Source: Chiua virens (lineage: Eukaryota; Basidiomycota; Agaricomycetes; Boletales; Boletaceae). From it: DNA of 64,000 bases. The position numbers and the translations under genes were made by a program. Positions 10,690 to 21,760 of the stretch are shown piece by piece (the first letter of the stretch is position 1; every line of letters begins with the position of its first letter). The DNA is taken from positions 1 through 64,000 of the forward strand of contig JAHNUO010000050.1 in assembly GCA_019787685.1 (NCBI GenBank), in the 5' to 3' direction. The notes under the pieces were generated by a model. It had not been told where the DNA came from, did not search any database, and worked only from the letters and a program-made list of their open reading frames with translations.

Positions 10690-12928
10690 ATGACATCGAT
10701 CTCGAAGCGGCCACTCAAGCCAACTTCCACCAACAACAAAAAGCGCAAGTCCAGCGGCACGGGCGACCACGACGGAGTTTCCAGTCACCCACCAAAACAA
10801 CCCAAGATCAATGCCTTTTTCTCGCCGCGCGTCTCCCTCAGTATCACTTGTGGCACTGACAAGACAACCTTCGTTGACAAATTAAGCGAAGAGCAAATAA
10901 ATGCGTTAAATCTTGTCGTAGAAGAAGGGAAGAATGTGTTCTTTACTGGATCTGCAGGTGCGTTGTTGCAGATAGTTCGTGCAATACCGCGACGGCACTG
11001 AATGATTGTTCGCAATGTGTTGATGACTAATGCGCATATAGGGACGGGAAAGTCTTTGCTTTTGAGAGCAATCATATCGGCGCTGAGACGCAGGCACGCC
11101 AATAAACCTGACCACATCGCTGTCACTGCGAGCACCGGCATGGCAGCATCCAATATCGGAGGTGAGCATTGTGGCATGGTCCGAGTTGTTTGCGTAATTA
11201 GATTGGCCATTATTGAATACGCAGGAATGACAATTCATTCTTGGGGTGCTGTAACGCCCGGGAAAACCGACATTGACTTTCAAATAAAATGTATACGGAC
11301 ATGTAAACCTGCGCTTACGCGATGGAAGAATGTCAAGGTGATGATCATAGACGAAGGTGATTAACGTATGCATGCATTGGCTGTCCCTATGATGTTGATG
11401 GCCGTCGCACCAGTGTCCATGATTGATGGCCACTTGTTCAATACGCTTGCTGCCCTGGCGGAACGCCTTCGGAAGAAGACTAGCAAACCCTTTGGAGGAA
11501 TTCAGGTATGTATATGCGTATCCGTGGTGTGCGAATGTTAACTCATCGCTGATAGCTGGTAGTCACCGGGGATTTTTTCCAATTACCACCTGTGTGCAAG
11601 GGAGTGGTCTTCTTTGCGTTCGAAAGCGAGGCTTGGAAATCATGCATAGAACATACCATCACGCTGAATAAAGTGTTCCGTCAAAAGGACAGCCGTGAGT
11701 AGCGATCTACGTCAAATGCGTGTCCTAGTCTGATGACATGTTGAGATTTCGTGTCCCTTCTCAACGAGATGCGACATGGAACGCTCTCTCCGGAAGCATG
11801 CGCAACATTCAGGTCCCTCTCGCGATCGCTTCCGCCACCGCCGTTATCAATGCCAAATATTCAGCCGACAGAGCTGTTCCCCATGAGGCATGAAGTATCG
11901 AACTCAAATTCCAACCGCCTCAGGGCCCTGCCGCATGCTCTTCACACCTTCCACTCACATGATACATTTCCAGGATTGACGTTGAACCCCGCGTCCACGT
12001 CTGCGAAGCCTGGAGCTGATCCAAGTCATGCACCATACAAACCTACGAATACACCGTCATGCAACGACAAGCGTGAAGGTCTCTTCTCTGGTATTCTCGC
12101 GGAAAAGACCCTTGAGCTCAAGAAAGGCGCCCAAGTGATGCTCGTCAAGAATATGGACGACATGCTTGCGAATGGATGTGTAGGGCAGGTTGTTGGTTTC
12201 TTTAGGTACCGGGAAGTTATGAATATGGCTCAAGCACAAGTAGAGGACAACAAGCGGCCTGTGGCTGTTAAAACAACGGGGTGTGTTCGCAATGTCAAGG
12301 TTTGCCCCGAGAGCACTTTCTTCAGTGCCAATGCAGAAAAGGAAAACGTCAAGAGTACAGAACTGGAGGCCAAGAGGAGACCTGTGTCACCGAAAGAAGA
12401 GGAAGTGTTCCCGGTCGTGGAATTTCCGACACCTGAGGGAGGCAAAGAGGCAGTGTTGGTGATGAGGGAGGAGTTCAGAGTGGAGGATTCTGAAGGGAAA
12501 GTGCTCGCACGACGGATGCAGGTGAGTCGCTGGCATTAACTTGCCGCCCTCTAGATTCAGCTACTCTGCGCTACCCCCCTTTCAGGTTCCCCTTATTCTC
12601 GCCTGGGCCATGTCAATCCACAAGAGCCAGGGTCAGACCATCCAACGTGTGAGGGTCGACCTCGGGAAGGTGTTTGAAAAAGGTAGGGTAGGGGTATGAT
12701 GCTTCAAGCCCTGACGCTGAAACCGGTGTAGGTCAAAGTTATGTCGCTCTGTCTCGGGCTGCAACTTTGGATGGGTTACAAGTCCTGCGGTTTGACCCGA
12801 AGAAGGTGGGTCTGCTTTACTTTATGTAAGTTAGTCTTTGATCTGAGAACGTACAGGTCATGGCACATCCGAAAGTTATCGAATGGAACAAATCGCTTCA
12901 GGCGTCTGGGACGAATTCGATGGGATAG
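10690..12928 (+). CDS. PIF1: PIF1-family 5'-3' DNA helicase
   Basis: Superfamily 1B helicase that unwinds DNA ahead of replication obstacles such as G-quadruplexes, in nucleus or mitochondrion. Nine exons join in frame: 10690-10957, 11042-11161, 11225-11356, 11414-11505, 11556-11694, 11746-12521, 12586-12682, 12732-12805, 12857-12928, giving 589 residues. Walker A is GSAGTGKS at residues 87-94, split by intron 1. Then [20 protein letters not shown] (motif Ia region), VMIIDEVSMID (Walker B), [12 protein letters not shown] (motif III), [19 protein letters not shown] (the PIF1 signature region), [20 protein letters not shown] (motif V) and [16 protein letters not shown] (motif VI). The N-terminus has a basic stretch NNKKRKS (residues 15-21) and QPKINAFF (37-44), a canonical PCNA-interacting peptide. 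No break seen. It lies between the two acireductone dioxygenase genes, on the opposite strand. Confidence 0.94.
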
Positions 12929-13152
12929 TTGGACGTTCCTATTGACTCACTTCGTAGACTGCATAGGCCACTATATTATTATTTGCTATGTATTCCGAGT
13001 ATTGGTGTTCACAGTACAAGACTCCACCGTTTACGATCAACGATCATTGGCTGGCGTGTTGACTTGAGAATCTTTGAAGGATCCCAAGCCCTGGATATGT
13101 ATATCTACATCTACATTTATCGTACAGGATAATTTGCTCTGACCTCACGGGT

Positions 13153-13872
13153 TCAGTTTACAGGAATGCTCTTCAAATATCCGACTCTGAATGGATTGGT
13201 GTCTGTGAACTCACCCCTGTTGTAAGGTATCCATTTAGGTTCATCCTGGAGGAAAAGTGAACTACGAGTGAATACGAGATACTTATGGTAATGGAGATCA
13301 TACCTTGAATAGCCTCATCGCCTTGATCAGGTTCCTTTCGTCGAGAGTGAAGCGGTGGTAGATGCCAGCGGGAAGGACCATCAAGTCACCCGGGGCGACT
13401 GCGCATCGAATCCACTTATCGGCGGGATCCTCTGTTCCATCAAACTAAGACAAGTGCAGAAACTTGCAATCGGAAACAGGGCTCACCGCGAACATCAAAG
13501 AAACCACTTCCTTCGAGGATGTACCTGATCTCCTCGTCTTCGTGCATATGCCTGTAGATCCGCCATGTGTGATAAGCGCGGGTCCTTACAGTGCTCGGCA
13601 AGAGAAGAGAAACCGTACTCTTCGTAGAAGCTTTTGAGCTTCGCCTCATACAGATCTCCGAGACCTTCTTTGGTGATGGTGATGACGTCCCTGTTCTTGT
13701 AATCGCGCTCGCGGGCGACGGCGTCTATTTCGGGATGTTCGCCCGTCGCAGAAACGGGGATATGCCAGTGAAGAACGCCGATGGAGGTGAGTACTTTGTC
13801 ATCAACTGATACACTAGAATCGTGTGGGATGCGTTGGTCACCGGGGAGATTGTCAAAATAGTAGGCGCGCAT
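13153..13872 (-). CDS. ADI1: Acireductone dioxygenase, copy B
   Basis: Second copy of the methionine-salvage dioxygenase, 179 residues. Exons 13872-13619, 13551-13487, 13431-13304 and 13245-13153; exons 2, 3 and 4 have the same lengths (65, 128, 93 bases) as those of copy A, so the two genes share intron positions. Motifs: [58 protein letters not shown] (metal ligands), [15 protein letters not shown] and [10 protein letters not shown]. The start at MRAYYF matches copy A. An upstream in-frame ATG at 13950 has a proline/serine-rich leader and is less likely. Compared with copy A the sequences have drifted clearly, so the duplication is not recent. All metal-binding residues are present in both. 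Confidence 0.94.
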
Positions 13873-14701
13873 GTTGGATAGTGAACTGGTGGAAGATTGT
13901 GTAAATGGCAAGTCACTGGGAGACTTGGGAAAGGCGTTGGGAACGATCACACAGATTCTAGGGTGAGAGATTTCTGAGGTGCCATTTTTGTCATCTTATC
14001 GAGAATCGGATTGGTTTGAACATTGTCATTTGAGCGGATCAGAATTAGTTCAGTGTCCGACTCAGATGAGTGGTGGCAGCCGTCATGCCGAGGACTTCCG
14101 ATTCAATGTCCGAATGTCTTGTTGCTGGGGGAACCCATCATTTGAATCACTACGTTTGCGTCAAGCCTTAGTCGTCTTGTAATCAGTAATCACTGGCAAT
14201 GTTGGAGTTGGTCAGTGTACGTCACAATCACGACCGGTGGGGTCCTGGACTACTGTACGATTCACATGGAAGTGTCGCAACTTTTTTGCGCGGCTGGGAA
14301 TGACTTACCATAAAAAACCATGTGATCATATCTCATTATAATATTCAAAAGAGGATTAGCAGACCTTATAAGGCAGTCGTAAGGGGGCGGTAAGCCGGCG
14401 GGCATTATCATGGCCGAAAAAAGTTGCGACAAGTCCTACTAGTCGGCACGAAACCAACACATGGCATCCGCATTGCAAGGTGGCCAGCGCTCATTCATTC
14501 ACAACTCTAGCCAGCGCCCGGATCGTTCCGTTGCCCCACATCCACTCAGCGTGGCACGCTGCGTTCAGGCGCTGCATCGCGTGGTCTCCTCCGTGCATCC
14601 ATGCGGCGCATTGCCTGGTCCACCCTCTGACGTTTCACCCAATCTTGATATTTGAAGAACATCAGCTCACATCGGGCAGCTTTCCTAAATTTTCGTTTGC
14701 A
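13873..14701. other. Divergent intergenic region
   Basis: Shared upstream region of dioxygenase B (leftward) and the DUF2235 gene (rightward), so it should hold both promoters. An open frame runs in from 14480 to the DUF2235 start, but its predicted residues are low-complexity and unlike the family N-terminus; I treat it as leader. No TATA box was clear. Confidence 0.45.
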
Positions 14702-17700
14702 ATGGCGACGCAGGAGTGTTCGACTCGGACCCCTCGAATATGGAAGTGTCCGGAACCTGTAACTCCGAGCTCCAGAAACCTCGTGGTGTGCATTGACGGC
14801 ACGTCGAACCAGTTTGGTATCAAGGTAACAGACCTTGTATGGCCTCGACATTGCTCGACTCATGTTACGGACGTTCGTTGGCAGAATACGAACATTGTCG
14901 AACTCTACAGTCACATCAAGAAGGATGATAGACAACTAACATACTATAGCAGCGGGCTTGGCACGATCGCCAAGGCTGCTGGTGCGTCCTTTGGCCATCG
15001 TGCGTCGAATGGCTTGGATATGCTCTTTGGCCGGTATGCCGTCAGACAAATAACCCAGTGGCAGATGATTCACCTTCAGAACAGGAAACTACAGCAGGTC
15101 ATCATGGCCTCTTACCGCTGGCTGTCTGACAACTACCAAGACGGGGATAGGATCTTTTTGTTCGGTAAGATATTTGCTAGCAGTATAGTACGGGCACTGA
15201 CGCTTAGTGTATGTATCAGGTTACTCACGTGGTGCTTACCAAGTTCGAGCACTGGCAGGTATGATTTCTCGAGTAAGCCTTCTCCCCACAAGTACCGTCT
15301 GCGGCAACGATTGACACATGATAGGTTGGATTACTTCGCCCCGGCAATGATGAACAGATACCGTTGTAAGACCTCTCATTACTCAGGTCTTGACGCCTCT
15401 GATATGATTGCAGTGCTTTCGATCTGTACTCGAAAACGGGCGATGAGGATTCTATCTTGCCACGACCTGCCAGCGTCATCAGCCAGCCTGTGACGAGAGA
15501 GTCCACGAAAAAAGCCGATTACGGTGTCCTGGCTGAGACCTTCCAGGAAACGTTCTGTCGAAAGGACGTTCATGTCCATTTCGTTGGGGTATGGTGAGTT
15601 TTTTTCGTGTTTCATTGCCTGACTGCATATTTAGCACGCTCGTGTCATGACTATTTCAGGGACACTGTATCAGCTGTTGGTCTCGGGAGGAACAAGACAT
15701 TACCTTGCACGACGAGTTCCTGCGACCATATCTGCTATTTCCGACATGCACTGGCCTTGGACGAAAGACGTGTCAAGTTTTTGCCCGAGTACGTATATGG
15801 CGGACGATCCAATATTTGTGGCGACGGGCGTATCAAGGAGGTTTGGTTTGCGGGATGTCATTCAGACGTGTGGGTCGACCGTCGGCTGAGCGTGGTTGCC
15901 ATTCTAACCTATGGCTCATTAGCGGTGGCGGAAATCGACGTAACGAGAAGCTACAATCAGGGGACGTACCTTTGTTGTGGATGCGGAGTCAAGCTATTGC
16001 TGCGGGACTCGAGATGAAGCCCGCCGACGTGATGTGGAAGATCGACGATTTGAATAAGCTAATCACGCCTTCCTTGACGGTGTGGTGGTGGCCGCTAGAA
16101 GTGTTGCCTCTCAAACGCCTGCTATACTACAATTCAAATCGGCATACTAGCAGGTAAAGTAGATCGATGTCATTTAAACGTTATCTCACTGTCCTACAGG
16201 CCTCACCTTGGGGAACCCCGAAAGATCCTGCCAGGGCAAAAAGTGCACGTGTCTGCGCTATTCAAGAACAATTACAAGCCTTCTGCACAATTCTTCAACA
16301 ACCCCGTAGGATGGCCAGAGCCTATGTTTTGGAATGATCCGGCTAGCCATCAGCGACTTAGGGAACTGACAGACGTGTGGGAGAAGGACATTTTCGACGA
16401 AACCTCCATTCGAACGTTACTCGACGATCTCAAAGAAGGCAAGTCGAACCCGGACGCTGCGCTGGACCAGCTGGCGTTCATGGCGAATTTCGGTGGCTTC
16501 CTATATCTCATCTCTCTCGAATTCTACTGACAATGCTTGTTCAGATGTCGGCAAACATGCCATTCTCGCCCGTCCGAATGCAAAAGAAATTTTGGCCGAC
16601 TTTTTGGAGAACAGAGACAGAGTGATACGCCTCAGTACTGCAGCCATATATTGTGAATTGAACTGGCCTCTGGAGGCGAGCCACGGCAACCTGGTTCAGC
16701 AAGTTAGCGACGACGTTTCTGAGCTTCTGAAAAACGAGCAACATCGGCGTCGGGCTTGCATGTACCTGCCGTCCCTTTGCAAGCGGGAGGACTGGAAGGC
16801 AGGATTGATCAGTGAAGACAACCTAAAGATGCTTGTCCAATTCTGCGACAACACACGCATCGTCAGAAATGAAGAAGGAACTTCGACCATTGCTTTCAAT
16901 GGCGCACAAGCCTTGGCTATGTTGATGAAGTGTACGTGGACGACTTTCACCCTTTTGTGAAGTACATCTTGAGGATGTTTCCGCACTATTGACAGTGGAC
17001 CCCGACGTCGCCGAGAGGCTCATCAAAATAGATAGGGTGACTGATATTACTCAGGCGTTGCATTCAAATTGTAAGTGATGTGGTTCGAGTGATGATGCAC
17101 TGGGCTTATGTCGATCTGGCCAGGCAAACCAGTGCTAGTTGCCGTATTGAACATCGTGGATGGATTGGCACAACACAGTGAGTAGATTCCTGCGGCTCCG
17201 TGATGACTCGTTGACATGTCCCAGAAAATGGCAGGACGACCATGAAAGCAGGGCCCATTGTCGCTACGCTTTTGAAACTGGTCAAACAATTCGATGATTT
17301 TGTGGCACCAGCAGCCATTCGCGTTCTTTGTTCCCTCCTTTCGGAAGGTTCGTCCATGTTGATGGTCAAGACAAGGATCGTGCCGTTGATCTTAATTTGC
17401 AGACGAGCTGCGAACGGCAATGCTTCAATTTGGAGTGCTTTCCATATTCCTCGACATGCTTGATTCGTGCTCTGAGGAAACCAAGCAAGTAGTGCGTGAT
17501 GCATTGGTCACATTTGTGAAATACGGTATGATTGTTCCCCGCCTTGTGATCGATTTTCTTGTGACAAATTTCGACGAAAGGTGATGTCCAAGCCACGTTG
17601 TCTGAGGATGGGTACCTGCAGAAGCTCGCGAAACAGGCACATAGTCATGTTCCAAGCAAACGCGACGGTGCTATTATTGCCTTGGTGACCCTCGGAAATG

Positions 17701-19073
17701 CTGAAGGTGTGCAGTTTGGTGTTTCTTTCTGATCAGAAATTTAATGTCTCACTTGGTATGTAGTGAAGTCTGATGTGATGAATGCCATCAATGGAGCGAA
17801 AACGATACAAGTCCTCGTTGGTCAGCTTAAGCAGAAAGCGACTGCATTGTCAGCCGCTTCGGCACTGGCGCGCCTCGTGGAACTCGGTAGGTCTAATAAC
17901 TCGGTGAACGGCAATGAGGAAGTTTTCTCATACCGCCCGGGCAGATGATGTTGCTGTGATATTGTCTAGTGAAGAGTCCGGTGCGAACGTCTGTATCGTA
18001 GGCATGCTTCGGGAGCAATGGTTTGACGGCCTGCGGGGAGAAGATGGCCTTCAGGTCCTATCTGAATTACTTGAATGCGGTCAGTTGTATCTGCAACGTT
18101 TGTCCAGCTCTTTGAATCGATTGCGTTCACAGAGCAGTTGCGGTCTGCCGTCCTGAAAGCGGATGCTATCGATGTGCTGCGTGGCATGATCGACCCTACA
18201 CGCTACGGAAGGACTTATGCAGCTCTGCATTATCTTCGAGTCATTGCAAGCTTTGGCGGGCCCCCTTTCTTGCCGCTTTCAGTATCCTCGAAAGATGAGG
18301 ATGGGGCCGAACGTGTACATCCAAGTAGCGACATGGAGGAATTGGTTCGGCGCGTGGTGAACGCGTTGCGAGTTCCGCGTAGGAGAGTCCAGAGGATCGC
18401 CGTGGAATTATTGCGGCTCCTCTCTGCACGGGGTTCGTCACCTTACGTTTGACGCGAAACTTGATATTCATGCTTCCACACACAGCGGATCTTCGCGCTG
18501 TGATGGTGACCAGTCTGTTGAATGTGCTCAACAATGATCGACAAGCGGGTGTGGTTGACGCTGTGAGCACGGTGTTGGGATTCCTCGCTACCGATAGTAC
18601 GTGTTTCGTGTTTCTTTGCTTTTTGGCGTCGGGCACGAGCAGCGGTCTCATGCACGTGTTGGTTCGTTGCACAGAAACAATTCGTGAAAAGGTCCTGACG
18701 GAGGACGCGTTCTGGAACCTGAGTCATGATTATTATGATGGGCTGTCGAGGCTGGAATACGACAACAAGGGCAGGGGCCCACACAAGGGTGCGTCTCTCC
18801 CCCCTATTCTCGTGCCTTGGACTGACGCCTTGGACAGCTGAGGTATACGCGTCCGTCGGGCGCATGATTAGGCTGATGCAGGCACATGAGGGCGACGAGC
18901 CCACGGGCGCGCAAAGCGAGCGGGCAGGTACCTATGCTGAGGACAGGTGGCTTGAACCCGTATCGTATGAGCTCACGCAGAACAGATGGCAAGGCATGTA
19001 TTGGGTCGCGGCGGCGATTCGCTCCCCGTCGTTGTTGCAGCGGGTGTACAGGGATCTGTGGCAAGAGGGGTGA
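14702..19073 (+). CDS. DUF2235 alpha/beta-hydrolase-like protein with armadillo-like tail
   Basis: Large two-part protein. The N-terminal DUF2235 domain (Tle1-like predicted phospholipase/hydrolase fold) is assembled from exons 14702-14824, 14885-15033, 15085-15164, 15220-15272, 15325-15365, 15414-15593, 15660-15869, 15923-16153 and 16200-16492, all in frame. Visible motifs: VVCIDGTSNQFGIKNTNIV, YYSSGLGT, the nucleophile elbow GYSRGAYQVRALAGMI (G-x-S-x-G), FVGVWDTVSAVG (Asp) and EVWFAGCHSDVGGGN (His). From 16545 to the stop at 19071-19073 the gene is cut into many short exons with ~50-base introns, each exon holding roughly one helical, leucine/alanine-rich unit (VATLLKLVKQFDDF..AIRVLCSLL; VLSIFLDML; VLVGQLKQKATALSAASAL), as in armadillo/HEAT repeats. 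Later exon edges were only partly worked out. Biological role unknown. Confidence 0.8.
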
Positions 19074-19379
19074 TGATAGCCATGGCAGAAGCGCGTATTC
19101 CCTCCGTATGCACGCGTGTGGCCGAGGATCCGAGTCCGATCCGAGTCCCTAGGGTTGCGGCGCCGTAGTGTAGCACGGATCGGAGTGTAACTTTTTGCCC
19201 TTGTTCTCGTGATTGAGGACTCTTCTTGTTGCCGATGAGCGCTTGAGCGTTAAACTGTGTGCGCGACATACAGTTGACTATCTTGTAGCACATAGCATAG
19301 TGGTGCATAAGACATACTGATGCATACAAACTTTAGGGAACCGAGTCGGTCCCTGCTAAATTATGCACAAATGTCTTAT

Positions 19380-19657
19380 TGGATAATGCATACCCAAAGG
19401 CAGGCTCCTACACAGCTGTCAGGGTAAGTGCAAGGCTTCATCCTAGGGATATTGTTAGTGTCACATGACGTTGTACCATATTTTACACTCCGCAACTTTA
19501 GCATTCCTTGCACTTACCACGACGGCTGCAACAAAACATTGGTAAATATTGGTGGCCACAGCTGTGCTGCCATTCGTAATCACTCGGACTTGTAAAAATA
19601 ATAGATCGTGTACACTCAACTTAGGGTTTACAATATTTTAATTGATAGTGAAGGGTC
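19380..19657 (+). repeat. Left terminal inverted repeat of the DUF6589/RecQ element
   Basis: Matches the reverse complement of 29784-30052 over its length. The inner ~130 bases, from the second GGCTGC motif to GAAGGGTC, are nearly identical; the middle ~80 bases differ. Within it, CAGGGTAAGTGCAAGG (about 19420) reappears inverted as CCTTGCACTTACC (about 19505), giving a palindromic sub-structure that is also present in the right copy. Confidence 0.85.
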
Positions 19658-20001
19658 GTTGCAGCAGAGTAGCCCATGTGGATGCCGCATGTTCTGGGCC
19701 TTGTCATCCATAGTAGATACTGCACAGAATAAACCCTACAACCCCCCATGTCTACATTCCTCCCTGTTGTCAGTGTGCTAGAAGACTGTCACATGAGCGC
19801 TACAGATTTCATTTTGGCATTACTCACTGAACCGGCATACAAGAACATGATGGTCAACGATCTTGTTATGAACGTCAACAAAATATTCAAAGCACTCATG
19901 CAACATCCTGCAGCTGATCGTAAGATAAAGGAGCAAATCTTTGGTGTGGCTGAAGAAACATACCTTCAGGAAGTGCAAAATCTTGCTTTGGGACATAGCG
20001 G

Positions 20002-20613
20002 TGAAGGTAATATATCCCGGCTGTAGTGCAATACTCAGGGGGATTGAAAGAATAGAAAGAGGGTGAAGGAATGCGATTCCATTTGACCCAGGGACAACAC
20101 TGAGTTGGTGAATGACGAATAATGGTTTTTGAGTAGTCCGAGATGAATCCGGGGTGAATCCGGATTAAAATGGATAGAAAAGCGGACATGGCAGTCCGAT
20201 CCGGATCGAGAAAATACAAGGAGAGCGAGAGAAAATGAACGTCGACTGAAAACGATGTGAGACAGATGCACACAGGCAAAAGCTACTGTATTTTGTCAAT
20301 ACAGTGAATTTATAGTCCTCGGGAATACCCTCAGACTTGTCCTAAGTAAGGATAATAATAAAAAGAAGGTTTTTGTACGGTATAAAGTTCGAGAGGCACC
20401 CGAATGTCCCTGCAAGGGCTGCATGACATGGTCTAGCCAATGCTAAGTACGAATAAGGAGCATCAAAAATAAAATAAAAGAGTCTGAGGCAAAACGGGCG
20501 CGGATACAGCAATCCGGATGAGTTCGCACAAGCAGACAGATCAGGATCGGGATCGGGTGACGACGGGGTGCGGAAACGTGCTATGCAAGCACAGGGAATA
20601 CCTATTCCCTACA
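20002..20613 (-). repeat. 3' LTR of the gag-only element (family A)
   Basis: 612 bases, TG...CA ends. Same family as 23742-25062, 34492-35106, 47171-47787 and 62597-63212. Confidence 0.9.
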
Positions 20614-20734
20614 CCCGACGGGGACTTTAGATGCTGACTGTCCCCAGTCAGCCTGATGTGTATGGGGATGTGATTGGTGGTTCAACGTGACAGTTGCAGA
20701 TGGCAGCAGATGGGTCTGGATACGAAAGGGTGAC

Positions 20735-20825
20735 AGATATGACGACAGAGATGGTGATGGCAATGAGAGTGATGAGAGTGATGACAGAGACGATGACAGA
20801 GATGACAAGAGTGATGATGGCTGCA
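20735..20825. repeat. GAT/GAC-rich low-complexity tract
   Basis: Purine-rich run of GATGAC/GAGAGTGATGA units in the non-coding 3' part of the gag-only element; the related tract in the second copy is 63340-63445. The long minus-strand frame over it (His/Ser-rich) is likely not coding. Confidence 0.6.
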
Positions 20826-21760
20826 CAGTGACGATGACCCAAAAACGACAGGATCGGATAGTAATCGCGACGGTGTGATTCGTGGCTTTTCTGTGTGTCT
20901 GTTGTCTATGGTCTCACGCATGAAGGCACGATGGATGAAGGATGGCCGTAATCTGCGATGTGAAGTGTGTGTGATGGTTTCGTGTTCATCGCAGTGATAG
21001 CATCTCTGGTATGTGTCGATCGTCCTGCGTGAATTCTGCTTGTCCACATGTGTCCGGTGTGATCCAATGTGATCCGGTCGGCCGAGTTTGCTATCCGCTG
21101 CTCGCTGTGTGATCCGAATACGAAGAAAAGAACTGCATGGTTGAATGTGAAAGAGATGATAAGAAAGAGAAAAATAAAATGAAACCAATTGACGAGTGTC
21201 CGACTCGGCTTGTCTTCGTCGTGCGTCTTTTGCGTCTATACCTGCAACGGATGCCCTTTTGTGATACCTAAAAATGTCCGGAAACGATCCGGATACGACC
21301 GGATAAAGTGCGTTGTGCCTATGCACGTTCGAAGAGCAGAAGTGGTACGTAGCGGATGAGGGCACAAATTCTAGATGGTTGCAATAACGAAGTGGTGAAT
21401 TGAGTGGTAGAAGAAATGAAAGGACTATACGATTGTGTGTTGGTTTTTCTATATGGTATTCTTTTCTTTTCTGCGATGGTTTCTTGTTCAATGAGTAATG
21501 ATCGATCACCGGACTAAACCCGGGGTGAGATAGAGATCTGCCGGACGAATACCGGGGACAAAACAGAGATGAAACGGATATCAAAAGAATAATTTCAATG
21601 ACTGAAATTGTGAAAACGCGAAAAGTTGCGTGTAGAAACCGAGGTGGTCTTGTAGACCCCTCCCCCCTGGGTAGGTCATATCTGATGACCTCCCGGTCAT
21701 CCGGATAATGCTGTGGAGAAAGGGTGAGGGAATCTCGATGATAGTAAAACAAAGAAATGG

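Noticed and set aside
10615..11433. Minus-strand open frames over PIF1 exons
   Set aside because: Shadows of the helicase coding sequence in other frames.
14480..14701. N-terminal extension of the DUF2235 protein
   Set aside because: Open in frame but unlike the family N-terminus; MATQECSTR at 14702 is a better start.
20682..21752. 356-residue open frame on the minus strand inside the gag-only element
   Set aside because: His/Ser-rich, driven by the GAT/GAC tract, lies in the 3' non-coding part, and the second copy (63201-63914) keeps it only in pieces in shifted frames.
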